The position numbers were made by a program, and so were the translations under genes. From IMG/VR virus record IMGVR_UViG_3300032291_003704, positions 1 to 37,414 of that record: a DNA stretch of 37,414 nucleotides. One strand, written 5' to 3'. Source of the DNA: a virus. Of the stretch, positions 1 through 5,553 are shown one piece after another (the first letter of the stretch is position 1; each line of letters begins with the position of its first letter). The notes under the pieces were generated by a model. It did no database searches. It was not told the DNA's origin and worked only from the letters and a program-made list of their open reading frames with translations.

Positions 1-405
1 GACCAAATCCAGCATTTCCCGCCGCAACACCGCGCGTTCACCATCCGTAATCGCGCCATCCGCAACCGCGCGCCCGAAGGCCGCGAACACCTCACTGGAA
101 TTCTGCCCGACTGCGGCAATGGCGCTGATGGCGCAGCCGCTGATGGGTTCCACATGCACAAGCGCCAGGCCGTGCATGCCGGCCAGCAGCTTCGTCACCA
201 CAGGCACACCCGCCGCGCGTTCCAAATCCGCCACAACATCCAGCGCAGGAAAGCGATCTTTCGCTTCCTGATCATAGCTGACTGCCAAATGAGTCTTGTT
301 CAGGCGCGATGCCGCCGCCGCCGCTTCCAGCCCGCCGGCATGCTGCACCAGCACCCGAAACCCGGTTTTCAGCGCGCGACGTTCTTCATCCGTGGTCAGG
401 TGCAT
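1..405 (-). CDS. phage regulatory protein, CII/CP76-like (partial at window edge)
   Basis: The minus strand is open from an ATG at 405 to position 1 (135 codons) with codon use like the neighbouring genes. The visible protein has a helical N-terminus containing QHAGGLEAAAAASRLNK, then FPALDVVADLERAAGVPVVTK and LLAGMHGLALVHVEP. Family knowledge: this order (GG-E-AA helix, an L-S type helix, a P-x-D-V-x-x-LE segment, then V-T-x-x-LA) is typical of small CII/CP76-type phage DNA-binding regulators. It points away from the XRE repressor, on the same strand as the late operon. The frame stays open upstream of 405 as far as about 500, but no better start codon is seen. If the window is circular, the gene continues to a TAA at 37304-37306 (171 aa in total). 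The role as a lytic/lysogenic regulator is inferred. Confidence 0.6.
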   Translation of the reverse strand, partial: MHLTTDEERRALKTGFRVLVQHAGGLEAAAAASRLNKTHLAVSYDQEAKDRFPALDVVADLERAAGVPVVTKLLAGMHGLALVHVEPISGCAISAIAAVGQNSSEVFAAFGRAVADGAITDGERAVLRREMLDLV

Positions 406-420
406 CAGCGCGCCACCTTC

Positions 421-435
421 GCGGAAACGTTCCGC
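421..435. promoter_or_regulatory. inverted repeat GCGGAA-ACG-TTCCGC, possible operator
   Basis: Six-base arms are perfectly inverted around a 3-bp centre. The repeat lies in the 81-bp gap between the CII-like gene (start 405, minus) and the membrane-protein gene (start 487, plus), directly upstream of a candidate plus-strand -35 box. It differs from the 17-bp repressor dyads near 1.3-1.8 kb, so a different protein, perhaps the CII-like product, may bind it. Function is inferred from position only. Confidence 0.35.
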
Positions 436-464
436 ATGACAAACGCGCTTGCCTTCGCCATATT
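436..464 (+). promoter_or_regulatory. candidate sigma70-type promoter for the membrane protein gene
   Basis: ATGACA (436-441) and CATATT (459-464) are separated by 17 bp and lie just before a strong ribosome binding site, GGAAAGGAG (471-479). The same -10 hexamer occurs in the early-operon promoter candidate at 1766-1771. It would give the plus-strand membrane gene its own promoter. Confidence 0.35.
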
Positions 465-486
465 CGCGACGGAAAGGAGAATTCCC

Positions 487-1011
487 ATGGAAAAATCAAC
501 CATCGGCAAATTCGCATTAGCCCTTTGCGGCGTCTTCATTCTGCTGACGGCGTTTTCAGTGCTTTCAGCACAAACGACACCGGAAGAAGCAAAGGCCCTG
601 GCCAACCTGCGCCGCGCTGCCTGCAATGCCCAGGCACTGACCTTTGATGCGCAGCTTGCCTGCGCCAGAATCCAACCCGAATCGGGCTTCGTGGTTGCGC
701 GCATGGGCATCGCCGGGTTCTTCGGGCTGGCCACGCTGATCACGCTGGGCTTCGGGCTGGCCATGCTGGCAAGGCCCGATGAGGACAAGCTACCGGACAT
801 GGGCAGCACCCCGGAGCGGGAGCGGCAACGCCGACTTGCGCTGGCCGCGCAGGAGAAACTGCGAGAGGCAAAGGGCACCGACCGCCCGGCCAAAATGCCG
901 GACAACATGGCGCGCTGGCTGGATGACCTTGACCGCAAGGAAAATGAGGAGAAGGTCGAGAAAATCTTGGCCGAGGAAGAAAAGAAACGCCGCGCCGAAG
1001 GCAAGGCATGA
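487..1011 (+). CDS. two-span membrane protein in the immunity region (candidate moron)
   Basis: A 174-residue protein; the start was chosen at ATG 487 behind GGAAAGGAG. Residues about 8-28 form a hydrophobic segment (FALALCGVFILLTAFSVLSA) that could be a signal anchor. A loop of about 40 residues with two cysteines follows. A second span (about residues 73-95, GIAGFFGLATLITLGFGLAML) leads to a long charged C-terminal tail rich in Lys, Glu and Arg, probably a cytoplasmic coiled coil. It is the only plus-strand gene between two minus-strand regulators, and it converges on the Cro-like gene. No family is recognised. A gene with its own promoter beside the repressor would suit a protein made in lysogens, such as superinfection exclusion. 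That role is inference. Confidence 0.6.
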   Translation: MEKSTIGKFALALCGVFILLTAFSVLSAQTTPEEAKALANLRRAACNAQALTFDAQLACARIQPESGFVVARMGIAGFFGLATLITLGFGLAMLARPDEDKLPDMGSTPERERQRRLALAAQEKLREAKGTDRPAKMPDNMARWLDDLDRKENEEKVEKILAEEEKKRRAEGKA

Positions 1012-1045
1012 CGCATTTTCAACGCAGCAGGCCGGGGTAATGACA

Positions 1046-1258
1046 TCAAGCGGCACCCCGCAAGCGATCAACGCGGTGCACCGCCAGCTCCTGGGCGGTC
1101 ACCGCCCCATTGGTCGCCTTTTCAACCGCAAGGCAGCGGGTGTCCGGCACCCCATAACGGCGCCAATCCGCAAGGGTTCGGCTGGAAATACCAATACTAC
1201 TGATGAAGGCATCAAGCCCACCAGCAGCTTCGATTGCACGGGACAAGGGATCGGACAT
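1046..1258 (-). CDS. YdaS/Cro-like transcriptional regulator
   Basis: A 70-residue helix-turn-helix protein. Residues about 5-45 contain AIEAAGGLDAFISSIGISS, RTLADWRRYGVP and RCLAVEKATNG, followed by VTAQEL. Family knowledge: this is the pattern of the YdaS/Cro group (helix 2-turn-helix 3, a W-x-x-x-G-V-P turn, then R-C-x-x-x-E and a conserved T-x-G). The frame is open to an ATG at 1294, but that start would place the 17-bp operator inside the gene, so MSDP at 1258 is preferred. No Shine-Dalgarno is visible, and the promoter candidate ends 7 bp before the ATG, which suggests a leaderless mRNA. It is divergent from the XRE repressor gene, as Cro is from CI. It probably represses the repressor gene in the lytic cycle. 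Confidence 0.7.
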   Translation of the reverse strand: MSDPLSRAIEAAGGLDAFISSIGISSRTLADWRRYGVPDTRCLAVEKATNGAVTAQELAVHRVDRLRGAA

Positions 1259-1264
1259 GGCGCG

Positions 1265-1294
1265 ACCATGCAGGATTTCTGCATATCGTGTCAA
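1265..1294 (-). promoter_or_regulatory. candidate promoter of the Cro-like gene with embedded operator
   Basis: On the minus strand a perfect -35 TTGACA (1294-1289) is followed, 18 bp on, by a weak -10 CATGGT (1270-1265). The 17-bp dyad at 1268-1284 fills the spacer and the start of the -10. A transcript would begin at about the ATG at 1258, giving a leaderless message. Confidence 0.4.
1268..1284. promoter_or_regulatory. repressor operator O1 (17-bp dyad)
   Basis: ATGCAG-GATTT-CTGCAT, perfect 6-bp arms. Two other copies lie at 1719-1735 and 1752-1768. It lies between the divergent Cro-like and XRE repressor genes. A further half-site CTGCAT is at 1302-1307. Confidence 0.65.
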
Positions 1295-1342
1295 TCACCT
1301 TCTGCATGGAAAAGCAAAAAAGCTGCAGGCAGTATCTCTGCC

Positions 1343-1615
1343 ATGCCAGCAACCCCGCATAAGACCTTTGTTGGGAATAACCTCCGCATTGCGATAGATG
1401 CGCTCGGGCTATCTCAGGCTGAATTCTGCCGCCGCACCGGAATCGCCCCAAACAAACTCAGCAATTACCTGCGCGGGGACAATTACCCAGACCCTATCTG
1501 GCTTGTGCGGGTGTGTGACGAATTCGGCCTTACCACCGATTGGTTTTATCGGGGTGCTCGCGCGGGCGTGGCGGCCGGCGTGGCGGCATATTTGCGGGCG
1601 GCGGAGCCGGCATAG
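1343..1615 (+). CDS. XRE-family phage repressor, short form (CI-like)
   Basis: A 90-residue DNA-binding protein. The helix-turn-helix covers residues about 12-46 (LRIAIDALGLSQAEFCRRTG then IAPNKLSNYLRG). It is followed by LVRVCDEFGLTTDWFYRG, a dimer-type helix common in small XRE repressors. Family knowledge: classic CI/LexA-type repressors carry a C-terminal Ser-Lys autopeptidase domain, and this one has no room for it, so RecA-driven self-cleavage is not expected. The frame is open upstream with a GTG/ATG near 1268, but that would translate through the operator. ATG 1343 is preferred, although its Shine-Dalgarno is weak. It is flanked by operator dyads on both sides, so it probably binds them to silence the Cro-like/late side and the plus-strand early operon. 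Confidence 0.75.
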   Translation: MPATPHKTFVGNNLRIAIDALGLSQAEFCRRTGIAPNKLSNYLRGDNYPDPIWLVRVCDEFGLTTDWFYRGARAGVAAGVAAYLRAAEPA

Positions 1616-1718
1616 CTGGCGGCTTTGACGGCAGAGGCGATCCAGGCTCCCGGAACGCTCTTTTTGATGAATTAGGAAACATGTCGTAAAACTAGAACAA
1701 AACGGGAAATCCCGTCAA

Positions 1719-1735
1719 CAGCAGAATTTCTGCAT
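1719..1735. promoter_or_regulatory. repressor operator O2 (17-bp dyad, imperfect)
   Basis: CAGCAG-AATTT-CTGCAT matches O1 at 14 of 17 positions. Its inner arms GCAG/CTGC are perfect. It lies 16 bp before O3, in the leader of the early operon. Confidence 0.55.
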
Positions 1736-1742
1736 TTTGTGC

Positions 1743-1771
1743 TTGCATGCCATGCAGGAAATCTGCATATT
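1743..1771 (+). promoter_or_regulatory. candidate promoter of the early operon
   Basis: TTGCAT (1743-1748), 17-bp spacer, CATATT (1766-1771). Operator O3 fills the spacer and enters the -10, the same geometry as at the Cro-like promoter. The first gene starts at 1801 behind GGAGG (1791-1795). Repressor binding here would silence all plus-strand early genes including xis and int. Confidence 0.45.
1752..1768. promoter_or_regulatory. repressor operator O3 (17-bp dyad)
   Basis: ATGCAG-GAAAT-CTGCAT, perfect 6-bp arms identical to those of O1; only the centre differs. It is placed between the -35 and -10 of the early promoter candidate. Confidence 0.65.
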
Positions 1772-1800
1772 GCCTTCGTCAAACCCAGACGGAGGCCCAA

Positions 1801-2019
1801 ATGGTCAAACCACCCCGCCCACCCGGCGATAAGCATTCCCCGGCGCGGCCCAGCCCACCCGACCTGACGCTGCGCGATCAATTTGCCTTGGCTGCCCTGA
1901 CTGGGCTGCTGGCTAATCATCTCGCGTGGGACACCGTGCTGTCGCAGCAACCCATGCACGCAACAGCGCAGATGGCTTACGAATTAGCCGACGCAATGCT
2001 GAGCGAGCGCGGACAATGA
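1801..2019 (+). CDS. small phage early protein, unknown function
   Basis: First gene of the plus-strand early operon, 72 residues. The start at ATG 1801 is set by GGAGG nine bases upstream; the frame is open further left, but that part covers the promoter and operator. A proline-rich N-terminus (PPRPPGDKHSPARPSPPD) precedes a helical part, LTLRDQFALAALTGLLAN. Small alphaproteobacterial phage and bacterial proteins with a T-L-R-D-x-F-A-x-A-A-L-T-G-L-L core are common but have no known role. Its stop overlaps the next start (ATGA). Confidence 0.65.
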   Translation: MVKPPRPPGDKHSPARPSPPDLTLRDQFALAALTGLLANHLAWDTVLSQQPMHATAQMAYELADAMLSERGQ

Positions 2020-2282
2020 ACGCGATCACGCCGCAATTCGCTCCTGCCACCACACAAGCGCTGGACGCCCTGATCCGCAGCGCAACCAGCCACAAGGCGA
2101 TGGCCCTGCTTTGGCAGGGCCGCATCGCCCGCCGCCAAACCTCCCCTTGGGGAGAAGCCCATTGCCGCGAATGCCAAGCCTTCTGGCAAGGCGAATTGGT
2201 GCGCGCGCTCACGCTGATCATTGAAGGCACAGAAGCCGACATCCTGGCCCATGCGCCCGCAACGCAGGCGGCGCAGGCATGA
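2016..2282 (+). CDS. small early protein, unknown function
   Basis: An 88-residue protein starting at ATG 2016, overlapping the previous stop by ATGA. It is mainly helical and contains WQGRIARRQTSPWGEAHCRE followed by CQAFWQGELVRALTLIIEG. The two cysteines are close together (HCREC), too few for a clear zinc finger. No family is recognised. Its place in a tightly coupled operon supports a real gene. Confidence 0.55.
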   Translation: MNAITPQFAPATTQALDALIRSATSHKAMALLWQGRIARRQTSPWGEAHCRECQAFWQGELVRALTLIIEGTEADILAHAPATQAAQA

Positions 2283-2572
2283 ACCAGATCACCCGCCCGC
2301 GCATGGTGCTGTTCCCGCCAATGCACCCCTTAGCCGCAATAGCGGCGCAGCTTGAAGACCTTCCCCCGCCGCTTTGCGCCTGGGCAAGCCTGACGCTGTG
2401 CAGCGCCACCAGCGCGGATCACGTGTTGCTTGTCGCCGATGGCGCAGATGAAGCCGCACGCGAAGCGGAAAACATCCTGCGCGGAGACAAAGACGCAGCC
2501 GCCTACCGCCTGATGGCCGCGCTGCTGCGCGAAGCCGCCCCGATTATCGAAGCCCAAAAAAAGGAAGGCTGA
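2279..2572 (+). CDS. small early protein, unknown function
   Basis: A 97-residue protein starting at ATG 2279 with an ATGA overlap. A hydrophobic N-terminal half (MVLFPPMHPLAAIAAQLEDL) is followed by an acidic helical C-terminus (ADGADEAAREAENILRG), ending in KKEG. No recognised domain. Coding is supported by position and by stop/start coupling rather than by homology. Confidence 0.5.
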   Translation: MNQITRPRMVLFPPMHPLAAIAAQLEDLPPPLCAWASLTLCSATSADHVLLVADGADEAAREAENILRGDKDAAAYRLMAALLREAAPIIEAQKKEG

Positions 2573-2575
2573 GGC

Positions 2576-2791
2576 ATGACACACCACCCCAACCAAGCGC
2601 CGCACCGCGGCTGCTATGATTGGCCGGCCATCGAAGGCCAGCGCCTGCCGCGCAAAAGCTGGATCGGCATGAAGCTGACCGCCCTTGTGCTGGCCAGCCC
2701 GCTACTCGCCATCGGCTTCCTGTGGGTGGCCTACTACCTGGTGAAGGGCCTTGGCGTATTGGCGCTGATCTTCGCGGCGGTGCTGGCATGA
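2576..2791 (+). CDS. small membrane protein, unknown function
   Basis: A 71-residue protein, ATG 2576, three bases after the previous stop; GGAAGG lies at 2563-2568. The N-terminal 35 residues are polar. Residues about 36-70 are strongly hydrophobic (LTALVLASPLLAIGFLWVAY then LGVLALIFAAVLA), enough for two closely spaced spans. The stop overlaps the next start (ATGA). A small membrane protein in an early operon could act in host takeover or exclusion, but nothing in the sequence proves a role. Confidence 0.5.
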   Translation: MTHHPNQAPHRGCYDWPAIEGQRLPRKSWIGMKLTALVLASPLLAIGFLWVAYYLVKGLGVLALIFAAVLA

Positions 2792-3069
2792 TCGCGCCCA
2801 GCCTGAACGCCGCGATTGCCATGGCGTATGATGCGCTGAGCGCCGCCGAACACGCGCCAGACCGCATGGCAGCCCTACTACACCTGCGCCGCGCATCAAT
2901 GGCCATTCAGGCTTTGGAAGCCCATGTGGCCCGCGTTGCCGCGATGGAGGCATCCCCCATCCCCGCACATTGTCGCCAGCAGCCGGTCGCGCTGGCCGAC
3001 ATGCCGCCAAACGTAGTGCCACTCCGCCGCGCGCGGCACATCCCCATCCACCACGGGGGCGCCGCATGA
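2788..3069 (+). CDS. small early protein, unknown function
   Basis: A 93-residue protein starting at ATG 2788 with an ATGA overlap. The first 55 residues look helical (AAIAMAYDALSAAEHAPDRM then LLHLRRASMAIQALEAHVAR). The C-terminus is basic and rich in Pro and His (PLRRARHIPIHHGG). No family is recognised. The stop overlaps the next start. Confidence 0.5.
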   Translation: MIAPSLNAAIAMAYDALSAAEHAPDRMAALLHLRRASMAIQALEAHVARVAAMEASPIPAHCRQQPVALADMPPNVVPLRRARHIPIHHGGAA

Positions 3070-3917
3070 CTCACCCCGGCAATGGCCGCATCGTTTTCAC
3101 GCCTGAAAGATGCGCGGCACTGGTAGAAGACTGGCAAGCAGGCGTTGACGCCAGCGTTATCATGGCGCGATTGAACACCATGCCCTCCGCCTACCCCGTT
3201 TTCAGCCCGCTTGCGGTCATGGACAAGGCCCGCGCGCTTGGGCTCAAACGGCCCGAAGGCTGGATGCGCGCCAAAAGGAAAAGCCTCAGACCAAGAACCT
3301 GGACAAATGAACGCCGGGACCTGCTGCACAACTTGATCAACCTGATCCCGGATGATGATTTGCTGGAAAGGCTGAACACCCTGCCCGGGCCGGCAGTGCG
3401 CAACCGGCGATCCATGCGGGACAAAGCTCAGGAACTTGGCTATTTGGCCGAACGCCCGCGCAAATCCGGCCCCAATCAAGGCACCTGGACAGAATTGCGG
3501 ACATCGTTCCTGCGCGAAAACTACGGACGCATCCCGCCGGCGGATTTGCTTGTCGCGCTGCAATACATGCCCGGCCCGGCCATCGGCAGCCTGAAAACCG
3601 TGCGCAGCGCGGCAGTGCGGCTTGGCATCAAAAGCGCGGGGCTGGTGCGCACCCCGCCCGCGCCACGCGCATCCCGCGCAGCCAGGCCACGCCCCACCCT
3701 GGCCACCAGCACACCCGAACCCGCCCTGCGACCATTAACGGCTGAAGAACAGGATGCGATCATTCTGGACAAACTCGCCCGCATCGAAGCGCAAGCGATG
3801 AAGCTGTTCAGCAAGCGCGAAAGCGCCGCGACAGTAAGCGGATCACTGAAAATCCCCCTACGCGAAGCTTTCCGCCTGCAGGCGATGCATCGCGAACAAC
3901 AGAAGAAAGCGGCGTGA
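3066..3917 (+). CDS. DNA-binding protein with three GcrA/SANT-like repeats
   Basis: A 283-residue protein starting at ATG 3066 (ATGA overlap). Three modules of about 50-60 residues repeat. Module 1, about 9-65, has FTPERCAALVEDWQAG, RLNTMP and DKARALGL. Module 2, about 77-130, has WTNERRDLLHNL, RLNTLPGPAVRNR and DKAQELGY. Module 3, about 140-192, has WTELRTSFLREN, ALQYMPGPAIGS and RSAAVRLGI. Each fits three helices: an aromatic-T-x-x-R helix, an L-x-x-LP turn and an R-x-K-A-x-x-LG recognition helix. This resembles the GcrA cell-cycle regulator fold seen across Alphaproteobacteria. A Pro/Arg/Ala-rich linker and a C-terminal helix-turn-helix-like segment (AATVSGSLKIPLREAFRLQA) follow. A regulator or origin-binding role is inferred. 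Confidence 0.6.
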   Translation: MTHPGNGRIVFTPERCAALVEDWQAGVDASVIMARLNTMPSAYPVFSPLAVMDKARALGLKRPEGWMRAKRKSLRPRTWTNERRDLLHNLINLIPDDDLLERLNTLPGPAVRNRRSMRDKAQELGYLAERPRKSGPNQGTWTELRTSFLRENYGRIPPADLLVALQYMPGPAIGSLKTVRSAAVRLGIKSAGLVRTPPAPRASRAARPRPTLATSTPEPALRPLTAEEQDAIILDKLARIEAQAMKLFSKRESAATVSGSLKIPLREAFRLQAMHREQQKKAA

Positions 3918-4177
3918 TGGGTGAATTGCCGCAGGATCAGAAAGACTTGCTGACTGCCCTATCCACCCCGGGCCTATGCGAAACGGTGCCCTTTCATGTG
4001 AAGGTAAAGGTGGCTCGCAGAGGCTGGCGCTTCATTTTGCCGCCACTTGGCTGGGCAATCAATTATGAAGAACCGTGGGAGCTAACCGACAAAGGCATAT
4101 TGGCAACAATGGAGCCAGGCGAAATTGAAAAATTCAACGCAGAGATAGATTGCCTTGAAAGGGGAGAAACCCAATGA
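3917..4177 (+). CDS. small early protein, unknown function
   Basis: An 86-residue protein. ATG 3917 overlaps the preceding TGA; a GTG one codon earlier is an equal alternative. Its base composition is visibly less GC-rich than its neighbours (for example 4060-4150), which may mean recent arrival. It contains FHVKVKVARRGWRFILPPLG and WELTDKGILATMEPGE, suggesting a small alpha/beta fold. No family is recognised. It sits directly upstream of xis with an ATGA overlap. Confidence 0.5.
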   Translation: MGELPQDQKDLLTALSTPGLCETVPFHVKVKVARRGWRFILPPLGWAINYEEPWELTDKGILATMEPGEIEKFNAEIDCLERGETQ

Positions 4178-4515
4178 CTGACCGCCTTCTCACCCGCCCC
4201 CAGGTTGCCGACCGCTTCCAAATCACCGCCCGTCACTTGGCAGATTTGGAGAAAGAGCATTCAATCCCCATCCTCAAGCCTGGCCGTGCGGTGCGGTATG
4301 ACACCGCCGCCATCCTGCAACTGGAAGCCGCGATCAGATGCCCCTCACGCTCACCCGCAGCGGCGCCACAGGCGCTTGGCAAATCGTCGGGACAGTTGCC
4401 GGGCAGCGGATCAGGCAATCTGCGCGGACGTCTGACCGCAGGCTCGCGGAAGAAGCCAGGGCCGAACTCGAAGCCAGCCTCTATCGTAGTGCCGTTTACG
4501 GCGCGCGGGCGGTAG
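4174..4515 (+). CDS. xis: excisionase-like helix-turn-helix protein
   Basis: A 113-residue protein starting at ATG 4174 behind GGGGAG. Residues 4-56 form a MerR/HTH_17-type domain: LLTRPQVADRFQITARHLAD, then a short turn, then IPILKPGRAVRYDTAAILQL. This matches the winged helix of phage excisionases and AlpA-like regulators (recognition helix followed by G-R-x-x-R-Y). The last 59 residues lie in a different frame over the start of the integrase (178-bp overlap) and are low in complexity (Ser, Pro, Gly, Lys). The functional part is therefore probably the first 55-60 residues. Role: bends DNA at att and directs the integrase towards excision (family knowledge). Confidence 0.7.
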   Translation: MTDRLLTRPQVADRFQITARHLADLEKEHSIPILKPGRAVRYDTAAILQLEAAIRCPSRSPAAAPQALGKSSGQLPGSGSGNLRGRLTAGSRKKPGPNSKPASIVVPFTARGR

Positions 4516-5387
4516 TCACCTGGGATCAGGCCGTCAATTCCTATTTGGACGCAGCGCCGCGGAGCGCCGCCGAAAACGCCCGGCTGCTGCGCCTGCTGGA
4601 TAGCCTGACCGGCAAGCGCCTTGCAGACATCACGCAGGCCACCATTGACCGCGTGATCCAGGCCCGGTGCCGCCCGGGCGCTCAGCCCGCCACGAAGCTG
4701 CGGGAAGTGATCACGCCCGTCCGCGCCGTGCTGGCCCATGCCGCCAGGCGCCAGTGGTGCGATATGCCGAACTTCGAAGCGCCGAAGGGCGCCAGCGGCG
4801 TCAAGCGCACCCGATGGCTTACCCCGGCCGAGGCCAATTCCCTCACCGCCGCCGCCGCGCCGCACCTGGCGCCGCTGATCCTGTTTTTGCTGGGCACCGG
4901 CGCGCGCCTGAGCGAGGCGCTGGCGCTGCAATGGGCCGATCTGGACCTGACACATGGCCGCGCGCTGCTGCGCGATACCAAGCAGGGCCGAGACCGCGTG
5001 GCAAGCCTGCCGCCGCGCGCCGTGGCAGCCCTGGCCAATCTGCCGCACCGGGAAGGCCATGCCTTTCGCCCGCCGGCCAAGAAGCGCGGCAAGCAGCCGC
5101 TGGCCTATGCCGACACGGGCGGGCTGTATGGCGGGCAGATCGCCAGCGCCTGGCGCGGCGCCTGCAAGCGCGCCGGCATAGCCGATGCCAGCCCCCACAC
5201 GCTGCGGCACACCTGGGCAAGCTGGCATTATGCAATGCACCGGGATCTGATGCGGCTGAAATCGGATGGGGATTGGAGCACCGTGAGCCAAACCGAGCGC
5301 TACACGAAGCTGGTTCCGGGCACGATGGCGCCGGAAATTCGGAAATTCTTGGGGCTGACCAAGCCCAATAAGCGCGCGGCAGCCTGA
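4338..5387 (+). CDS. int: tyrosine-type site-specific integrase
   Basis: A 349-residue tyrosine recombinase. Residues 5-50 form an arm-binding or SAM-like N-terminus (GAWQIVGTVAGQRIRQSART). Residues about 63-145 form the core-binding domain, and about 160-345 the catalytic domain. Catalytic residues visible are Arg190 (GTGARLSE), probable Lys215, His287-x-x-Arg290 (HTLRHTW), Trp313 in place of the second His, and nucleophile Tyr322 (ERYTKL). The start at ATG 4338 lies inside xis in another frame; the protein homology begins there. Transcription runs towards the tRNA-like att core 117 bp downstream. Role: integration into, and with Xis excision from, a tRNA-Thr gene. Confidence 0.92.
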   Translation: MPLTLTRSGATGAWQIVGTVAGQRIRQSARTSDRRLAEEARAELEASLYRSAVYGARAVVTWDQAVNSYLDAAPRSAAENARLLRLLDSLTGKRLADITQATIDRVIQARCRPGAQPATKLREVITPVRAVLAHAARRQWCDMPNFEAPKGASGVKRTRWLTPAEANSLTAAAAPHLAPLILFLLGTGARLSEALALQWADLDLTHGRALLRDTKQGRDRVASLPPRAVAALANLPHREGHAFRPPAKKRGKQPLAYADTGGLYGGQIASAWRGACKRAGIADASPHTLRHTWASWHYAMHRDLMRLKSDGDWSTVSQTERYTKLVPGTMAPEIRKFLGLTKPNKRAAA

Positions 5388-5416
5388 TTCGCACCGCCCG
5401 GCATATGTCAGAAACT

Positions 5417-5466
5417 TGCCACTGTTCCGTTCTTGTTCATGCCTTTTAGTGCCATTCTGTTCCTGT
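5417..5466. repeat. paired direct repeat, candidate integrase arm sites
   Basis: Two copies of a TGCCA-(N1-4)-TGTTCC type motif begin at 5417 and 5450. They are 33 bp apart, about three helical turns, and lie between the int stop and the att core. Each continues with a T-rich stretch. Spacing and position suit arm-type integrase binding sites; binding is not shown. Confidence 0.35.
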
Positions 5467-5503
5467 TGGCCGCAAAAATATCCGCGCTAAGTATTTGAAA
5501 TCA

Positions 5504-5553
5504 TGGTGCTGTTGGAGAGGATTGAACTCTCGACCTCTCCCTTACCAAGGGCG
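5504..5553 (-). other. attachment core: 3' half of tRNA-Thr(GGT), attP-like
   Basis: Read on the minus strand, the segment holds an anticodon loop TTGGTAA, the 3' anticodon stem, the variable loop, a perfect T arm (GAGAG-TTCAATC-CTCTC), the acceptor 3' strand CAACAGC, A and CCA. The matching acceptor 5' strand (GCTGTTG) and the D arm are absent, so it is not a working tRNA gene. Many phages carry such a tRNA 3' end as the identity block for integration. Phage genes lie on both sides of it. Confidence 0.8.

Noticed and set aside
154-486. Plus-strand open frame extending the membrane protein gene leftwards
   Set aside because: It is antisense to the CII-like coding frame and has no ribosome binding site at its start; ATG 487 has a strong one.
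779-1342. Plus-strand frame joined to the XRE repressor
   Set aside because: It crosses the previous gene, the Cro-like gene and the operator; composition looks like a mirror of those genes.
1702-1715. Small palindrome ACGGG-AAAT-CCCGT after the repressor gene
   Set aside because: A five-base stem without a U-run; too weak to call a terminator or operator.
4233-5291. 352-codon minus-strand frame opposite the integrase
   Set aside because: The integrase has all catalytic motifs on the plus strand; the reverse frame has none.
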